A DNA stretch of 64,000 nucleotides, taken from Fusobacteriota bacterium (GTDB taxonomy: Bacteria; Bacillota; TC1). How positions within the stretch are numbered: the first letter of the stretch is position 1; the number at the start of each line of letters is the position of its first letter. This document shows, in pieces, positions 44,830 to 53,488 of the stretch. A program made the position numbers and the translations under genes. The DNA is taken from assembly GCA_009773805.1 (NCBI GenBank), contig WTXA01000001.1, positions 638,770 through 702,769 on the forward strand, written 5' to 3'. Below the pieces are notes generated by a model. It ran no database searches, was not told where the DNA came from, and saw only the letters and a program-made list of their open reading frames with translations.

Positions 44830-45804
44830 TTATTCAGTTATACCATAATATAGTTTCTGTCTTGTGAATATGAAACTAGAATCATGATGACCTAACATTA
44901 GAATTTTTGCATGTGGATGTTTATTTGCAGTAAAGCCTTTATAACTTCCCATGGAGATAACACCTCCAACATAAACAGCTGAATAATTAATAAACATTTC
45001 ATCCATAGCTTCTTGGTCAATCAGGTGCCACATAAATGATGGAGATTCTATACATAGTTTTTCAATTCCAAGTTTTCTGAGAATATACAACAAAATACTA
45101 GAATCGGGAGATTCATCTACTCCTGTTGCAAAAATAGCAACCGCTTCTGGTTTAGAGTCCATTCCACTTTTAATGACATCTATATCTACTTCTTCAATGC
45201 TTTTATATGGGCCAAATATCTGATATGGTTTTTTAATATTTTCTTTGACATATTCTGCTCCCATTGGAGAAGTACCTATTTGTACTTGTATTTCATCTGT
45301 TTCAAATATCATGTGGTCTAATGGAATATCTTTACCATCAAAGGATATAATACAGTTCCAAGGGCAGTTTGTTTTTTTGCCCATTTCCTTTATTCTTGCT
45401 TCTGCCATTTCTGAACAAAAAACATGTGAAGTCCCCATTGGTTCTGCTTGCAAAGTTTTTGCTCCAATAATTATTGCATCTGCATAAGCTCTTAAAACAT
45501 TTAAAACCCAAAAATCTGCTAAGCCACCGTTTTTATCTAGTAAATTCTTGCTAGAAATTAATGGTCCTTGAGGATCATCAAAAAAGGCTATTTTACCATC
45601 AGCAGATAATACAATTGATGCAAAGGTATATGGTCTATCAGCAGATGCTGGAGGCATATATATTTCGTCATAAACATCTAGTACTTTTTGTGGCACTATA
45701 TCCTTTGACGATTTTTTTATTTCCTCTAGTATATCTTCTCTTTTCATTACGACATTAATCTTAATATCCTCTGTGGGAAACTTCATTCTTAATAACTCAT
45801 CCAT
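44830..45804 (-). CDS. RibD C-terminal (reductase-like) protein
   Basis: The 324-residue protein has the RibD-C/dihydrofolate-reductase-like core: FASIVLSADGKIAF (about residues 61-74), DAIIIGAKTLQAEP, IFATGVDE and a C-terminal KLCIESPSFMWHLID. RibD-type reductases use NADPH to open or reduce a ribosyl group on a pyrimidine, with GADT-type and ESGP-type motifs. Here GAKT and ESPS are close relatives. It has an extra N-terminal region of about 55 residues, without a deaminase domain. Its gene precedes the cytosine deaminase-like gene, so together the two resemble a split deaminase plus reductase pathway. Exact substrate unknown. Confidence 0.78.
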   Translation of the reverse strand: MDELLRMKFPTEDIKINVVMKREDILEEIKKSSKDIVPQKVLDVYDEIYMPPASADRPYTFASIVLSADGKIAFFDDPQGPLISSKNLLDKNGGLADFWVLNVLRAYADAIIIGAKTLQAEPMGTSHVFCSEMAEARIKEMGKKTNCPWNCIISFDGKDIPLDHMIFETDEIQVQIGTSPMGAEYVKENIKKPYQIFGPYKSIEEVDIDVIKSGMDSKPEAVAIFATGVDESPDSSILLYILRKLGIEKLCIESPSFMWHLIDQEAMDEMFINYSAVYVGGVISMGSYKGFTANKHPHAKILMLGHHDSSFIFTRQKLYYGITE

Positions 45805-45951
45805 CTTATTCCTCCTAGATTTATTGGTAGCTACTCATTGATACTTTAACCTTATTATAATTGCTTATTAGTGTCTTTTCAATACTTTTTCATCTATACA
45901 TTATTATTGGTACCTATCTATAAATACAATGACAATTATTATTGTATAAAA

Positions 45952-45982
45952 ATAAGCCACCAGTTTATTACTGGTGGCTTAT
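45952..45982 (-). terminator. Terminator of the GntR gene
   Basis: ATAAGCCACCAG and CTGGTGGCTTAT form a perfect 12-bp hairpin 15 bases after the stop codon, followed by TTTTATAC on the minus strand. Confidence 0.85.
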
Positions 45983-45996
45983 ACCTTAATTTTAAT

Positions 45997-46725
45997 TTAC
46001 ATTAAATTTAGAATTAAAGAGAGATTCATTATTTCAGGATTAAGATAAATTTCACTGCTTCCTATTTTTTCATCAAATATATTATAAATAATCTGATCAA
46101 ACATAATTAGAGGAGTTTCTTTATCTAAATTAAAAAATTCTGCAATTTCATTGTTTTTAGAAGCTACAATTTTAGCGATAACATGAGAAAACTGTTGTCC
46201 AAAATTAACTTTGTAGGTACTGGTCATATCTATTTCACTTGTTTTTGAATTCCCATCTTCCGGTAATGATTGCATCAATCTTTTAGGAATATGGATTAAA
46301 ACATGCACAGCAGACTTATCATCAGCATAGAAAATCCATTTTAAGGTTACTACCATATCTTCAGGTGTTAGGTATAGTTCATCTCTTATTTTTTTACTAG
46401 GATAGTTGTAGTTTTGAAATTCTCGCACTAAATTTGGTTCATACCCTGCTCTTTCTATCATCTTAGCAAAATCACCACCAATATTTAGAGCCATTTTGTC
46501 ATTTACCACGCTTCTAAGCATAAAATTACCATGGCCTTTTCTTTTCTTTATTAGACTTTTCTTTTCCATATTATTTAATGCTTCTCTTATGGTGGTTCTA
46601 CTTACTTTAAAATATTCAGCCAGATCTTTTTCTGGCATCAATTTTGTGCTTTTTGATTTTTCCATCAACTCATATATTGCATTTTCAATTTTCAAGTGTA
46701 AGGACTCTTCCGTTTCTTTTATCAT
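45997..46725 (-). CDS. GntR/HutC-family regulator with UTRA-like domain
   Basis: The 242-residue protein starts with a GntR winged helix (KDLAEYFKVSRTTIREALNN, MEKKSLIKKRKGHGNF). Residues 80-240 have the UTRA ligand-binding fold seen in HutC-type regulators (MVVTLKWIFYADDKSAVHVL, ETPLIMFDQIIYN). The next genes downstream on the same strand are the RibD-like and deaminase-like genes, with a terminator between, so it probably controls that operon in response to its substrate. GGAGG lies just before the ATG. A repeat ATTA-ATAGAAC-TAAT about 50 bases upstream could be its operator. Confidence 0.85.
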   Translation of the reverse strand: MIKETEESLHLKIENAIYELMEKSKSTKLMPEKDLAEYFKVSRTTIREALNNMEKKSLIKKRKGHGNFMLRSVVNDKMALNIGGDFAKMIERAGYEPNLVREFQNYNYPSKKIRDELYLTPEDMVVTLKWIFYADDKSAVHVLIHIPKRLMQSLPEDGNSKTSEIDMTSTYKVNFGQQFSHVIAKIVASKNNEIAEFFNLDKETPLIMFDQIIYNIFDEKIGSSEIYLNPEIMNLSLILNLM

Positions 46726-46791
46726 TTTTCCTCCGAATTAATACTATATTCGTACTGATTAGTTCTATTAATATTCTATCACAATATCACC

Positions 46792-47514
46792 TTAAAAAAT
46801 GACAAGAACTATTGGTAATATCAAAATAGTTCTTGTCAAATCAATAAATACATTTATTGATCTAATGTTCGTATTGGGGTTATTAGAAACAAAACCGCCA
46901 AATCCATTGAACAAGTAAATTCCTAACACTGCATTAAACCCAGTCGCAGCAAACACACTGAAGCGCTCAAAAATCCCAAAGACTCCTTCTGGTGCAACTC
47001 CCGTGCCAATCGCTCCAACAAACATTAAAGTCAAAGCTGTTGTCGCCCATAATGCTAGTGAAGGATATTGTTTCTTACGGTACCCACCAATCATAATCAT
47101 AATCAATGCGATAATTGAAAGCAACACAACCAGTGCAGTTACCACCATATGCATGATATCCTGAAATGTTCCTGCAAAGCCACTTGAAGATAGCGGAAAA
47201 GCTGCATAGCCGACGCCGGATACCCAGTTCATTGCAGCGAAAAGATAAATACCGATGCTAATGGGTTTATTTAATTTTCCTGAAATAAAAATACATACCA
47301 TTGTTATGCTAACAATTCCGCATATAACGTAAAGGCTGCTTAGCTGATTCCACAGCATAAGTGATGGTGAATTTGCAGCACTTAAGTCACTCACAGCCTG
47401 ACTTTTCCAATCATATCCCGGATATGCGAAAGGAGCGAATACTACTGCTGCTGTATATGAAATAAAGCTAATAAATCCAAGCAAGCCCATCCAATTTATT
47501 AATGTTTTTTTCAT
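46792..47514 (-). CDS. DUF998 membrane protein with run-through C-terminus
   Basis: The 240-residue protein has about six membrane segments and matches DUF998 (FAYPGYDWKSQAVSDLSAAN; AFPLSSSGFAGTFQDIMHM). I start at ATG 47514 because AAGGAG lies nine bases upstream; an earlier in-frame ATG at 47532 has none. The last 13 or so codons run through a 13-bp terminator-type hairpin, so the natural stop was probably lost and the final 30 residues (from about SNNPNTNIRSINV) may be non-native. Base composition is more GC-rich than most of the window, as for the next gene, which suggests recent transfer. Confidence 0.78.
   Translation of the reverse strand: MKKTLINWMGLLGFISFISYTAAVVFAPFAYPGYDWKSQAVSDLSAANSPSLMLWNQLSSLYVICGIVSITMVCIFISGKLNKPISIGIYLFAAMNWVSGVGYAAFPLSSSGFAGTFQDIMHMVVTALVVLLSIIALIMIMIGGYRKKQYPSLALWATTALTLMFVGAIGTGVAPEGVFGIFERFSVFAATGFNAVLGIYLFNGFGGFVSNNPNTNIRSINVFIDLTRTILILPIVLVIF
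46801..46837 (-). terminator. Terminator-like hairpin inside the DUF998 reading frame
   Basis: GACAAGAACTATT and AATAGTTCTTGTC form a perfect 13-bp hairpin that overlaps the last codons of the DUF998 gene. On the minus strand it is followed by ATTTTTT. Confidence 0.75.
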
Positions 47515-47532
47515 CCTAGAGTTCTCCTTCAT

Positions 47533-47921
47533 AAAATTTTACCAAAATAGAAATATACAACATATTAGCGTGTTTTTCACAGTTTGTCAATAATTTTGTG
47601 CCACATTACATTTTACACAAACCCCAATTCGAGCCGAGAATTCCATCGTAGTTTTTCTTAAAAAACAATAAAGACCGTTGATATCTCAACGGTTCTTATT
47701 GTAATTAAATTGGCTAATCACTCATGTTTTGATACAATCGGCTCATTGGTGTTGCATAAAATTAGGCTGCGATTTGCTTGGGTTTATGTCTTGTAGTTGG
47801 GTTGAAAATTATTTGCAACACTACCATCTTTCGTGCCTTTGCCGAAAATAACAAGTCTGTTGTTATTCTCTTCTTTGTAATTTCGAGGCCAAATTACGTC
47901 CCGGAACATCTATTCATTTTT
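47533..47921. other. Intergenic region with hairpin and possible relic
   Basis: A hairpin at 47671-47697 (AAGACCGTTGA / TCAACGGTTCTT) is followed on the minus strand by TTATTGTTTTTT and probably terminates the HD-GYP gene. The stretch 47760-47920 can be read on the minus strand as RDVIWPRNYKEENNNRLVIF and more before a stop; it looks like a short protein relic but I do not recognise it. Confidence 0.45.
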
Positions 47922-49664
47922 TTAATGGCTTTTCCTTTCAAGATTAACTTTATTAATCAAATTCAGAAAGGTCTCGACTACTTCAGGGTCAAAATGGCTG
48001 CCTGAACCGGCTTTGATGTGCTTAATCACCTTCTCTTCCGGCCACGCTTCCCGATAGGGACGGTCAGATCGGAGGGCATCCCACACATCCACGATTGCAA
48101 ATATTCGAGCAGCCAAAGGAATCTGTTTCTCTTTCAATCCTTGCGGATACCCACTGCCATCCCATTTTTCATGATGGCTGAATGGGATATCCATTGCAGA
48201 TTTAAGATAGGTAATATGCGAAAGCATGTCTACAGCAAACTGCGGGTGTTTTCGCATGATCCCCCATTCTTCGTCGGTAAGTTTCCCGGGCTTTAGAAGG
48301 ATGCTGTCTGGAATACCCATTTTACCCATATCGTGTAAAAGTGCCCCTCGGCGTATATTTACCAAATCAGTTTCATCAATGCCGAATTTTTCCGCTAGGC
48401 GTAGGGTCATTTCGGTCACGCGCAAACTATGGCCTTCGGTTTCTTTATCCCGCAGGTCCATCCCGCGCGACCAACCTTCAATAGTAGTATCGTAAGCCTG
48501 AATAAGATCAATATGGGCTATGCGTAATTCTTCTGCGCGCTTTTCTCTTTCTTCATTTTGAAAGGCAAGTTCTTTGTTGGCAATAGTCAGCTCAGCTGCA
48601 CGTTTTTCTTTCTCGCCATTCTGATAGGCTAGTTCTTTATTTGCGACAATTAATTCTGATGCCCTCTTGTCCTTCTCTTCGTTTTGATATATTAGCTCTT
48701 TATTGGCAATCACCAATTCAGCGGCCCGATCGGCCTTCTCTTCCTTTTGAAAAGCAAGCTCTTTATCGGCAATAATTAATTCGGCGGCCCGGTCTGCCTT
48801 TTCTCCTTTTTGAAAGATCAGTTCTCTATTTGATAAAACCAACTCTGCGGCTCTTTTATCCTTTTCTTTATTTTGGAAGGCAAGTTCTTTAAATAACAAC
48901 TCTCTCGAACTTTCTAAAGCCGGACCAAGTATGGCCCCGTAAAGCAGCACCACCCATATGACCTTTAAATAATGTCCAAGAAAATTTGAGAATCCATTTA
49001 AACTTATATAAGTAGTAAAAGACAATTCAGAGAAAATCTGAAATAAAATCGATATCAAAAGTAACTGCACTATATTTCCGCGAAAACTCTCTCTCTTTTT
49101 CCAAATAATAGCGCCACTTAGTAATAATCCTATAATTATGACATACTCACTATTCACCTTGAATGTTGTCAATCCACTGCCCTCTATAAAGGCATCAGGA
49201 AATATCTTACTAACAAAAATTGACCATAACATTACCACTACAACTAAGGTATAAATAATGAGAATCTTCGTTTTATTTACATGTCTCGCTAGATTAATGA
49301 GGATTGCTGCAATGACAAACGAAACCATCTGCACATAACGAGCTAAAATCCATAATTGCACAGCTAAATTAGAATCAAAGCCGACAAAAATCGGCATGCC
49401 CTTAAATGCTAACATATGCAGAAAATCAATGACTCCTACGAAAAAGAGACTAATACCAATGAAGGATATGAAGTTATTGTCTTTTAAATATTTCCAAAGG
49501 TATAACACAATCACAAAGATCATAATTGAAGGCACTACACTCATCATTTCAACAGCTGCGTGAAAGAGTAAGTAATTATAAGATTTAGCTAAATATAGCA
49601 TTACAAACGCAACACCGCATAAAGCCGCACATAATATATTGTTTTTAGTTAGGTATTTAGTCAT
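47922..49664 (-). CDS. MASE3-like membrane HD-GYP phosphodiesterase with six 21-residue repeats
   Basis: Residues 1-250 hold seven or eight membrane segments resembling the MASE3 sensor. Residues about 262-390 are six repeats of a 21-residue unit (ELAFQNEEKEKRAAELVIAN and variants), a charged coiled coil. Residues about 405-575 are an HD-GYP domain with LLHDMGKMGIPD and HHEKWDGSGYPQG, so it should hydrolyse c-di-GMP. The 63-bp DNA repeats keep the coiled-coil register (21 = 3 heptads) and could change number by recombination. GC content is higher than that of neighbours, suggesting transfer from another anaerobe. Confidence 0.87.
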   Translation of the reverse strand: MTKYLTKNNILCAALCGVAFVMLYLAKSYNYLLFHAAVEMMSVVPSIMIFVIVLYLWKYLKDNNFISFIGISLFFVGVIDFLHMLAFKGMPIFVGFDSNLAVQLWILARYVQMVSFVIAAILINLARHVNKTKILIIYTLVVVVMLWSIFVSKIFPDAFIEGSGLTTFKVNSEYVIIIGLLLSGAIIWKKRESFRGNIVQLLLISILFQIFSELSFTTYISLNGFSNFLGHYLKVIWVVLLYGAILGPALESSRELLFKELAFQNKEKDKRAAELVLSNRELIFQKGEKADRAAELIIADKELAFQKEEKADRAAELVIANKELIYQNEEKDKRASELIVANKELAYQNGEKEKRAAELTIANKELAFQNEEREKRAEELRIAHIDLIQAYDTTIEGWSRGMDLRDKETEGHSLRVTEMTLRLAEKFGIDETDLVNIRRGALLHDMGKMGIPDSILLKPGKLTDEEWGIMRKHPQFAVDMLSHITYLKSAMDIPFSHHEKWDGSGYPQGLKEKQIPLAARIFAIVDVWDALRSDRPYREAWPEEKVIKHIKAGSGSHFDPEVVETFLNLINKVNLERKSH

Positions 49665-49938
49665 TCTACTTACCCACCTTCAATGTAATCTTTTCGTTAT
49701 AATATGATTTTAATTCTCCAGCCTTTCCACTTTCTGCCGCCAGTCCAATTCTTTCACTTTTATAAATTTATTTTACTACTTATATGGAAGAATAGATATA
49801 TACAACCATTTAATAACCTGCATTTTTCAAATTCCTTCTTTCGATTGAAATCTGTTCTGTTGCAAAAAATCTATATTCTCTCGCCAGCAACATCAATCGA
49901 TATACTTGTACCATTATTGCTCCAAGGAGGAAACAAAA

Positions 49939-49971
49939 ATGGATGATTTATTATTTAAATGGAAACTATAG
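49939..49971 (+). other. Truncated start of a gene at an IS-like boundary
   Basis: AGGAGG is followed at a good distance by ATG and MDDLLFKWKL, then TAG. The strong ribosome binding site and abrupt end where IS-like sequence begins suggest a gene start cut off by insertion. I cannot say which gene. Confidence 0.35.
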
Positions 49972-50160
49972 TGCGTCGAAAATTGTCCATCCAAAAATTT
50001 AATATGTATATTAACTAAATTTAATCATGAAGCCATTAATTGCGCCCTTTGTCTAATACGATAATCAACCGGACTCAAATATCCAAAGGAGCTATACAGA
50101 GGCTTCCGATTGTAAAATAATTCTATATATTCAGACAGATCCTTTTTAACGTTTTTCAAC
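49972..50160 (-). mobile_element. IS3-type element remnant (transposase C-terminus)
   Basis: From about 50160 to 50025 the minus strand encodes KNVKKDLSEYIELFYNRKP and YSSFGYLSPVDYRIRQRAQL, then a stop. This is the C-terminal end of an IS3/IS150-type OrfB integrase. The sequence TGCGTCGAAAATTGTCCA at 49972 may be the terminal inverted repeat. The 5' part of the transposase gene and the other end are missing. Confidence 0.75.
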
Positions 50161-50194
50161 ACATAACAATAGAACCCATTGAAATTTCAATGAG

Positions 50195-50262
50195 TTCTAT
50201 TGTATCATTTCTGACTACTTATTTGGTGGAGATTAGGGGACTTGAACCCCTAACCTCTTGAC
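50195..50262 (-). repeat. Imperfect second copy of the ssrA 3' end (possible attachment site)
   Basis: The minus strand reads AGGGGTTCAAGTCCCCT then AATCTCCACCA, a T-arm and acceptor end with CCA. It aligns with the 3' end of ssrA at 53033, and the similarity continues past the CCA (AAATnAGTA-TCA...GATACAAT in both). No full tRNA or tmRNA lies upstream. This looks like a decayed att duplicate left by an element that integrated at ssrA. Confidence 0.6.
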
Positions 50263-50330
50263 AGGGAGCATTTCAAATTTAGGTGTCATTTCCGGTGTCA
50301 AAAAAAGAGTTAATTATTTTCTTCAAAGAA

Positions 50331-50363
50331 AAAGTGTCTAGATCATACTATTCTAGACACTTT
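50331..50363 (-). terminator. Terminator of the DGK-PAP2 operon
   Basis: AAAGTGTCTAGA and TCTAGACACTTT form a perfect 12-bp hairpin, followed by TTCTTTG on the minus strand. It is 155 bases beyond the PAP2 stop; 50364-50518 shows nothing else. Confidence 0.75.
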
Positions 50364-50518
50364 TATATGTGTATAGACGTCACCTTTGAGGCAATCTCAC
50401 GTCGTTTTTAATAATTACACGATTATACATGATTGTACATTATTTTTCATGGTTCTATCACTCTTTTCTAATAAGTAATTTCAAAAGTTGCTCTATAAAT
50501 TAATAAATATTTAGTATT

Positions 50519-51325
50519 TTAAAATAAATAGCTGTTAAGAATTACGCCAATCAGCCCCCAAGTTGTACCAAGTATTGCACCTCCCAGAACATCTCGTGGA
50601 TAGTGCATCCCAACATATATACGAGTTATTCCAACAAATAATGCTAAAATATAAAAAATAAATGAAAAAGGAGCACTAGCTTGATAATAGTGTAACAATA
50701 TTGTTGTCATGAAAAATGCTTGGCTCGTATGCCCACTGGGGAATGAGCTACCGCTCGCTCGTGAACCAACAACACGTATTTTTTCTATTTTTATATATGG
50801 TCGTGTTCTATGAATTAAAAGTTTTAATAATGTGACGACAAACCATAATGTTAAAGTTCCCAATAAAAGCTCATAAGATATAATATAGTTATTCTTGTAA
50901 AATAAAATTAACGCAAACACAATAGCAAAAATACCATTTCCAATTTGAGTAAATCCCAGCATCAACCAATCTAGCCAAGGGGCACGTTTTCCGAACATAT
51001 TAAATAACCTTAAAACCCAAACATCTAGACGCTGAAAAGATGACCATACAAGAGAAACTGCTACCAAACTGAAAATCAATAACATAACAACCAAAGGTGC
51101 TTGCACTTTTAAGCTTAACCATAAAAGCCTCCACATATAATTCGGAACTATAAATATGACAATAACCAATAAGACAACACTTACTATAAACCAGTAAATG
51201 CGTTTAATATGACTTATCCAATTTAAAGCTTTATTCCACACTCCGTGAATTTCAAGCTCAGGCAGAGGTTCTACCTTAGGTGTTTTTACATTTTTATTTT
51301 TCAAGGATTTCACCCGATTCAACAT
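50519..51325 (-). CDS. PAP2-family membrane phosphatase
   Basis: The 268-residue protein has several membrane segments and the three phosphatase motifs KLLIHRTRPY, PSGHTSQAF and GITRIYVGMHYPRDVLGG, with catalytic His residues. It should remove a phosphate from a lipid phosphate such as phosphatidate or undecaprenyl diphosphate. The gene overlaps the diacylglycerol-kinase-like gene by 32 bases; a kinase and phosphatase acting on the same lipid class are translated together. The region is flanked by relics and may be an acquired cassette. Confidence 0.88.
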   Translation of the reverse strand: MLNRVKSLKNKNVKTPKVEPLPELEIHGVWNKALNWISHIKRIYWFIVSVVLLVIVIFIVPNYMWRLLWLSLKVQAPLVVMLLIFSLVAVSLVWSSFQRLDVWVLRLFNMFGKRAPWLDWLMLGFTQIGNGIFAIVFALILFYKNNYIISYELLLGTLTLWFVVTLLKLLIHRTRPYIKIEKIRVVGSRASGSSFPSGHTSQAFFMTTILLHYYQASAPFSFIFYILALFVGITRIYVGMHYPRDVLGGAILGTTWGLIGVILNSYLF

Positions 51326-52250
51326 TCTTATTTGTAGCTGTTTTAGGAGTCATTACTGTCAAGGCATTACTCCTCACTTCGATTTCCACCATTCCATTAC
51401 CAATTGTTATTCCATCTGCCATAATAGGCATGTCAGGATGAGTTCCAATTGCGACTTTACGAACACGGAAATGCTGAATTCGCTCGTCTTCTTGCGTACT
51501 TGTTCCTGGCCCTTTAACGACATAACCCACTAAATCTAATTTTGATAAATCTGCAAAAAATGTAACATCTAATAATCCATCATTATATGCGTCATCAGCA
51601 CCAACAATATAATGTTGACCAACATACGGCATATTAGAAACTAATACCACATGTCCAAGCTTTTGAATCTCTTGATTATCATCTAACAAAAGATGTATCT
51701 CAGATGGCGGGGAAGCAGTCAGGGTTGTTAAAAAATCACCTATTTGTGTAATGTCACCATGTTGAATTTCATCTACGACTGGAAAAAGAGTTGAAAACAA
51801 TCCTACCGAACATATTTCTATAAAAGGAGTGCTATTATTTCCACAAGTAGCGATACCCATGTCCACTTTGACACGCCGTCCTGTACGTAGGATAGCAATA
51901 GCAGATGGAATATCTGTTGGGATTTTCAGGCTAAGAGCGACATTGTTTTGAGTGCCAGTTGGAATAATTCCAAGAGTGGCGTTTGTGCCTATCATTGCTT
52001 TGGCGACGGAAGAAACCGTACCATCTCCACCACAAACAACAAACAAATTAATCCCTTGAAAAATCGCATCTTGAACAATCATTTTCAAATCACAATCTGG
52101 CTCAATTAAATAAACCTCAGTTAAAAAATCCAACGCTTGTAGTTCTTGAATCACATTAATTAATTGTAAAGGTGATTCCCCATTTGTACCGGATTTAACG
52201 TTGAAAATAAGTTTGACTCGATTTCTATGGTCTTTTTTATTAATAGGCAT
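51294..52250 (-). CDS. Diacylglycerol/sphingosine kinase-family protein
   Basis: The 318-residue protein has the DAGKc signature FVVCGGDGTVSSVAKAM (GGDGT about residues 76-80) and the following GIIPTGTQNNVALSLKIP, plus the C-terminal lobe with ADDAYNDGLLDVTFFA. It is related to YegS/DgkB lipid kinases, which phosphorylate diacylglycerol or similar lipids using ATP. It lies upstream of and overlaps the PAP2 gene. Confidence 0.88.
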   Translation of the reverse strand: MPINKKDHRNRVKLIFNVKSGTNGESPLQLINVIQELQALDFLTEVYLIEPDCDLKMIVQDAIFQGINLFVVCGGDGTVSSVAKAMIGTNATLGIIPTGTQNNVALSLKIPTDIPSAIAILRTGRRVKVDMGIATCGNNSTPFIEICSVGLFSTLFPVVDEIQHGDITQIGDFLTTLTASPPSEIHLLLDDNQEIQKLGHVVLVSNMPYVGQHYIVGADDAYNDGLLDVTFFADLSKLDLVGYVVKGPGTSTQEDERIQHFRVRKVAIGTHPDMPIMADGITIGNGMVEIEVRSNALTVMTPKTATNKNVESGEILEK

Positions 52251-52448
52251 AATTTTTCACGATCCTTCTGAAACAAAAAAGAAATTTTGCTCTTTTGTTT
52301 GTTTATTTAATTTCTTATTGTTTGGGTTTATATGCTTGTATAGTTTTTTAACAGTATTGCCTGACATATGTAGTATCCGCAATGGTAATGATAGAAAAAA
52401 ATAATTGCTTTAGAAAAAAGCTTTTAAATCATGTTATTAACGACTATT
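52251..52448. other. Gap upstream of the DGK gene
   Basis: This 200-base stretch is AT-rich, with no gene I can support. It should contain the promoter of the lipid kinase operon, but I see no clear pair of hexamers. Confidence 0.4.
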
Positions 52449-52565
52449 GGGCTTTTTCTATTTCATCAAATAGCACTACACTATGCTAATCATGTTATCC
52501 TCACTGTCAAATAATATTTTAGCTAAAGTTTTAGCTAGTTCGGTTTTTCCAACACTCATTCGTAT
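52449..52565 (-). pseudogene. Fragment of a Clp AAA+ ATPase gene
   Basis: The minus strand reads SVGKTELAKTLAKILFDSE then DNMISIV and a stop, matching the Walker A region (GVGKTELAK) of the second ATPase domain of ClpB/ClpC. In the next frame it reads VVLFDEIEKAQ, matching Walker B of the same domain. In intact proteins these are about 60 residues apart, so an internal deletion joined them. It is a relic. Confidence 0.72.
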
Positions 52566-52980
52566 TTTCTAACCTCTTTCTTTATTGTATACATCATACA
52601 CCTGCAAAAAATATTTGTCGATATATTTATTGATATATTATCGTATTTATCTTTAAACTATATGTGTAATAATATATTAAATTACATTTTTATATTCAAT
52701 CAAACACTTTCAATCATATAAATTCTAATCCTATTGTAAGTCAAAATCAATTAAAAGGGTATGTGCTACTCGTATAGAAATATAAACACACTGAGCAACG
52801 TGCACAATAATGCGTTCTGTTCGTCTCCTCCTTACATTCTTTTCCTAGGAGATATTTTAGTATAAACTTTTGATAACAACAGGGAACAAACAATTTTATA
52901 ATAAATCAGTTCAAATAGCATCCTATGCTTTCAAGCTATAAATAACTTAAAATAGCCATTTGTAACCCTTTTACGCAACA
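52566..52980. other. Intergenic stretch between Clp fragment and ssrA terminator
   Basis: No gene, RNA or clear repeat is visible in this AT-rich 415-base stretch, which is consistent with decayed DNA between the two copies of the ssrA end. Confidence 0.45.
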
Positions 52981-53004
52981 AAGCCACTCTTTTCAGAGTG
53001 GCTT
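52981..53004 (-). terminator. Hairpin downstream of ssrA
   Basis: AAGCCACTC and GAGTGGCTT form a 9-bp stem 29 bases after the ssrA 3' end. The T-run on the minus strand is weak (TGTTGC). Confidence 0.6.
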
Positions 53005-53032
53005 CAATTGTATCAATATTTGAGTACTGATT

Positions 53033-53379
53033 TGGTGGAGATGAGGGGAGTCGAACCCCTGTCCGAAAAACTTTCCATAGCAGCGTCTACAAGCATAGTC
53101 CATTATTAAATTTAACTCATCGGAAGGTCAATGAACAAACCACCAACAAGCGAGAACTCATATAGTAACTAAAAAGGTTTGATTCTTACCTCCAAAGCAC
53201 CCTCACTAAATTAACACCAAACATACCCCCGCGAGGATAAGATACACCGGTGGCTGCACTAGGCAGCTAAAGCTAAACTTTTATTGTTTGCGTTTAAATT
53301 TTGTTGACCCGTTTACAGGCGAATCCACCCTGACTGGCAGCTCCAACATCCAATCCCCCGTCGAAACCATTACATCCCC
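53033..53379 (-). ncRNA. ssrA: Transfer-messenger RNA (tmRNA)
   Basis: The 347-base RNA begins GGGGATGTAATGGTTTCGAC and ends with GGGGTTCGACTCCCC then TCATCTCCACCA, so the CCA is encoded. The 5' and 3' ends form the tRNA-like acceptor and T-arm. The tag reading frame is GCA AAC AAT AAA AGT TTA GCT TTA GCT GCC TAG, giving ANNKSLALAA, the usual ALAA-type degradation tail. It rescues stalled ribosomes together with SmpB. Confidence 0.96.
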
Positions 53380-53389
53380 ATATAATAAA

Positions 53390-53418
53390 ATTATAACATG
53401 AAAACATAAGAAATACAA
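53390..53418 (-). promoter_or_regulatory. Promoter of ssrA
   Basis: TTGTAT (53413-53418) and TATAAT (53390-53395) are 17 bases apart on the minus strand, placing the start about 10 bases before the mature 5' end. Confidence 0.65.
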
Positions 53419-53488
53419 ATACTAATTATAACCATACTAAAATCATCATCACTATATTAACGCAATATATTTACGATATAAAAGTAAG

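Noticed and set aside
48519..48900. CRISPR-like array
   Set aside because: The regular 63-bp repeats are coding coiled-coil repeats without spacers.
50195..50262. A complete tRNA gene
   Set aside because: Only the T-arm and acceptor 3' strand are present; no D-arm, anticodon stem or 5' acceptor strand lies upstream on the minus strand.
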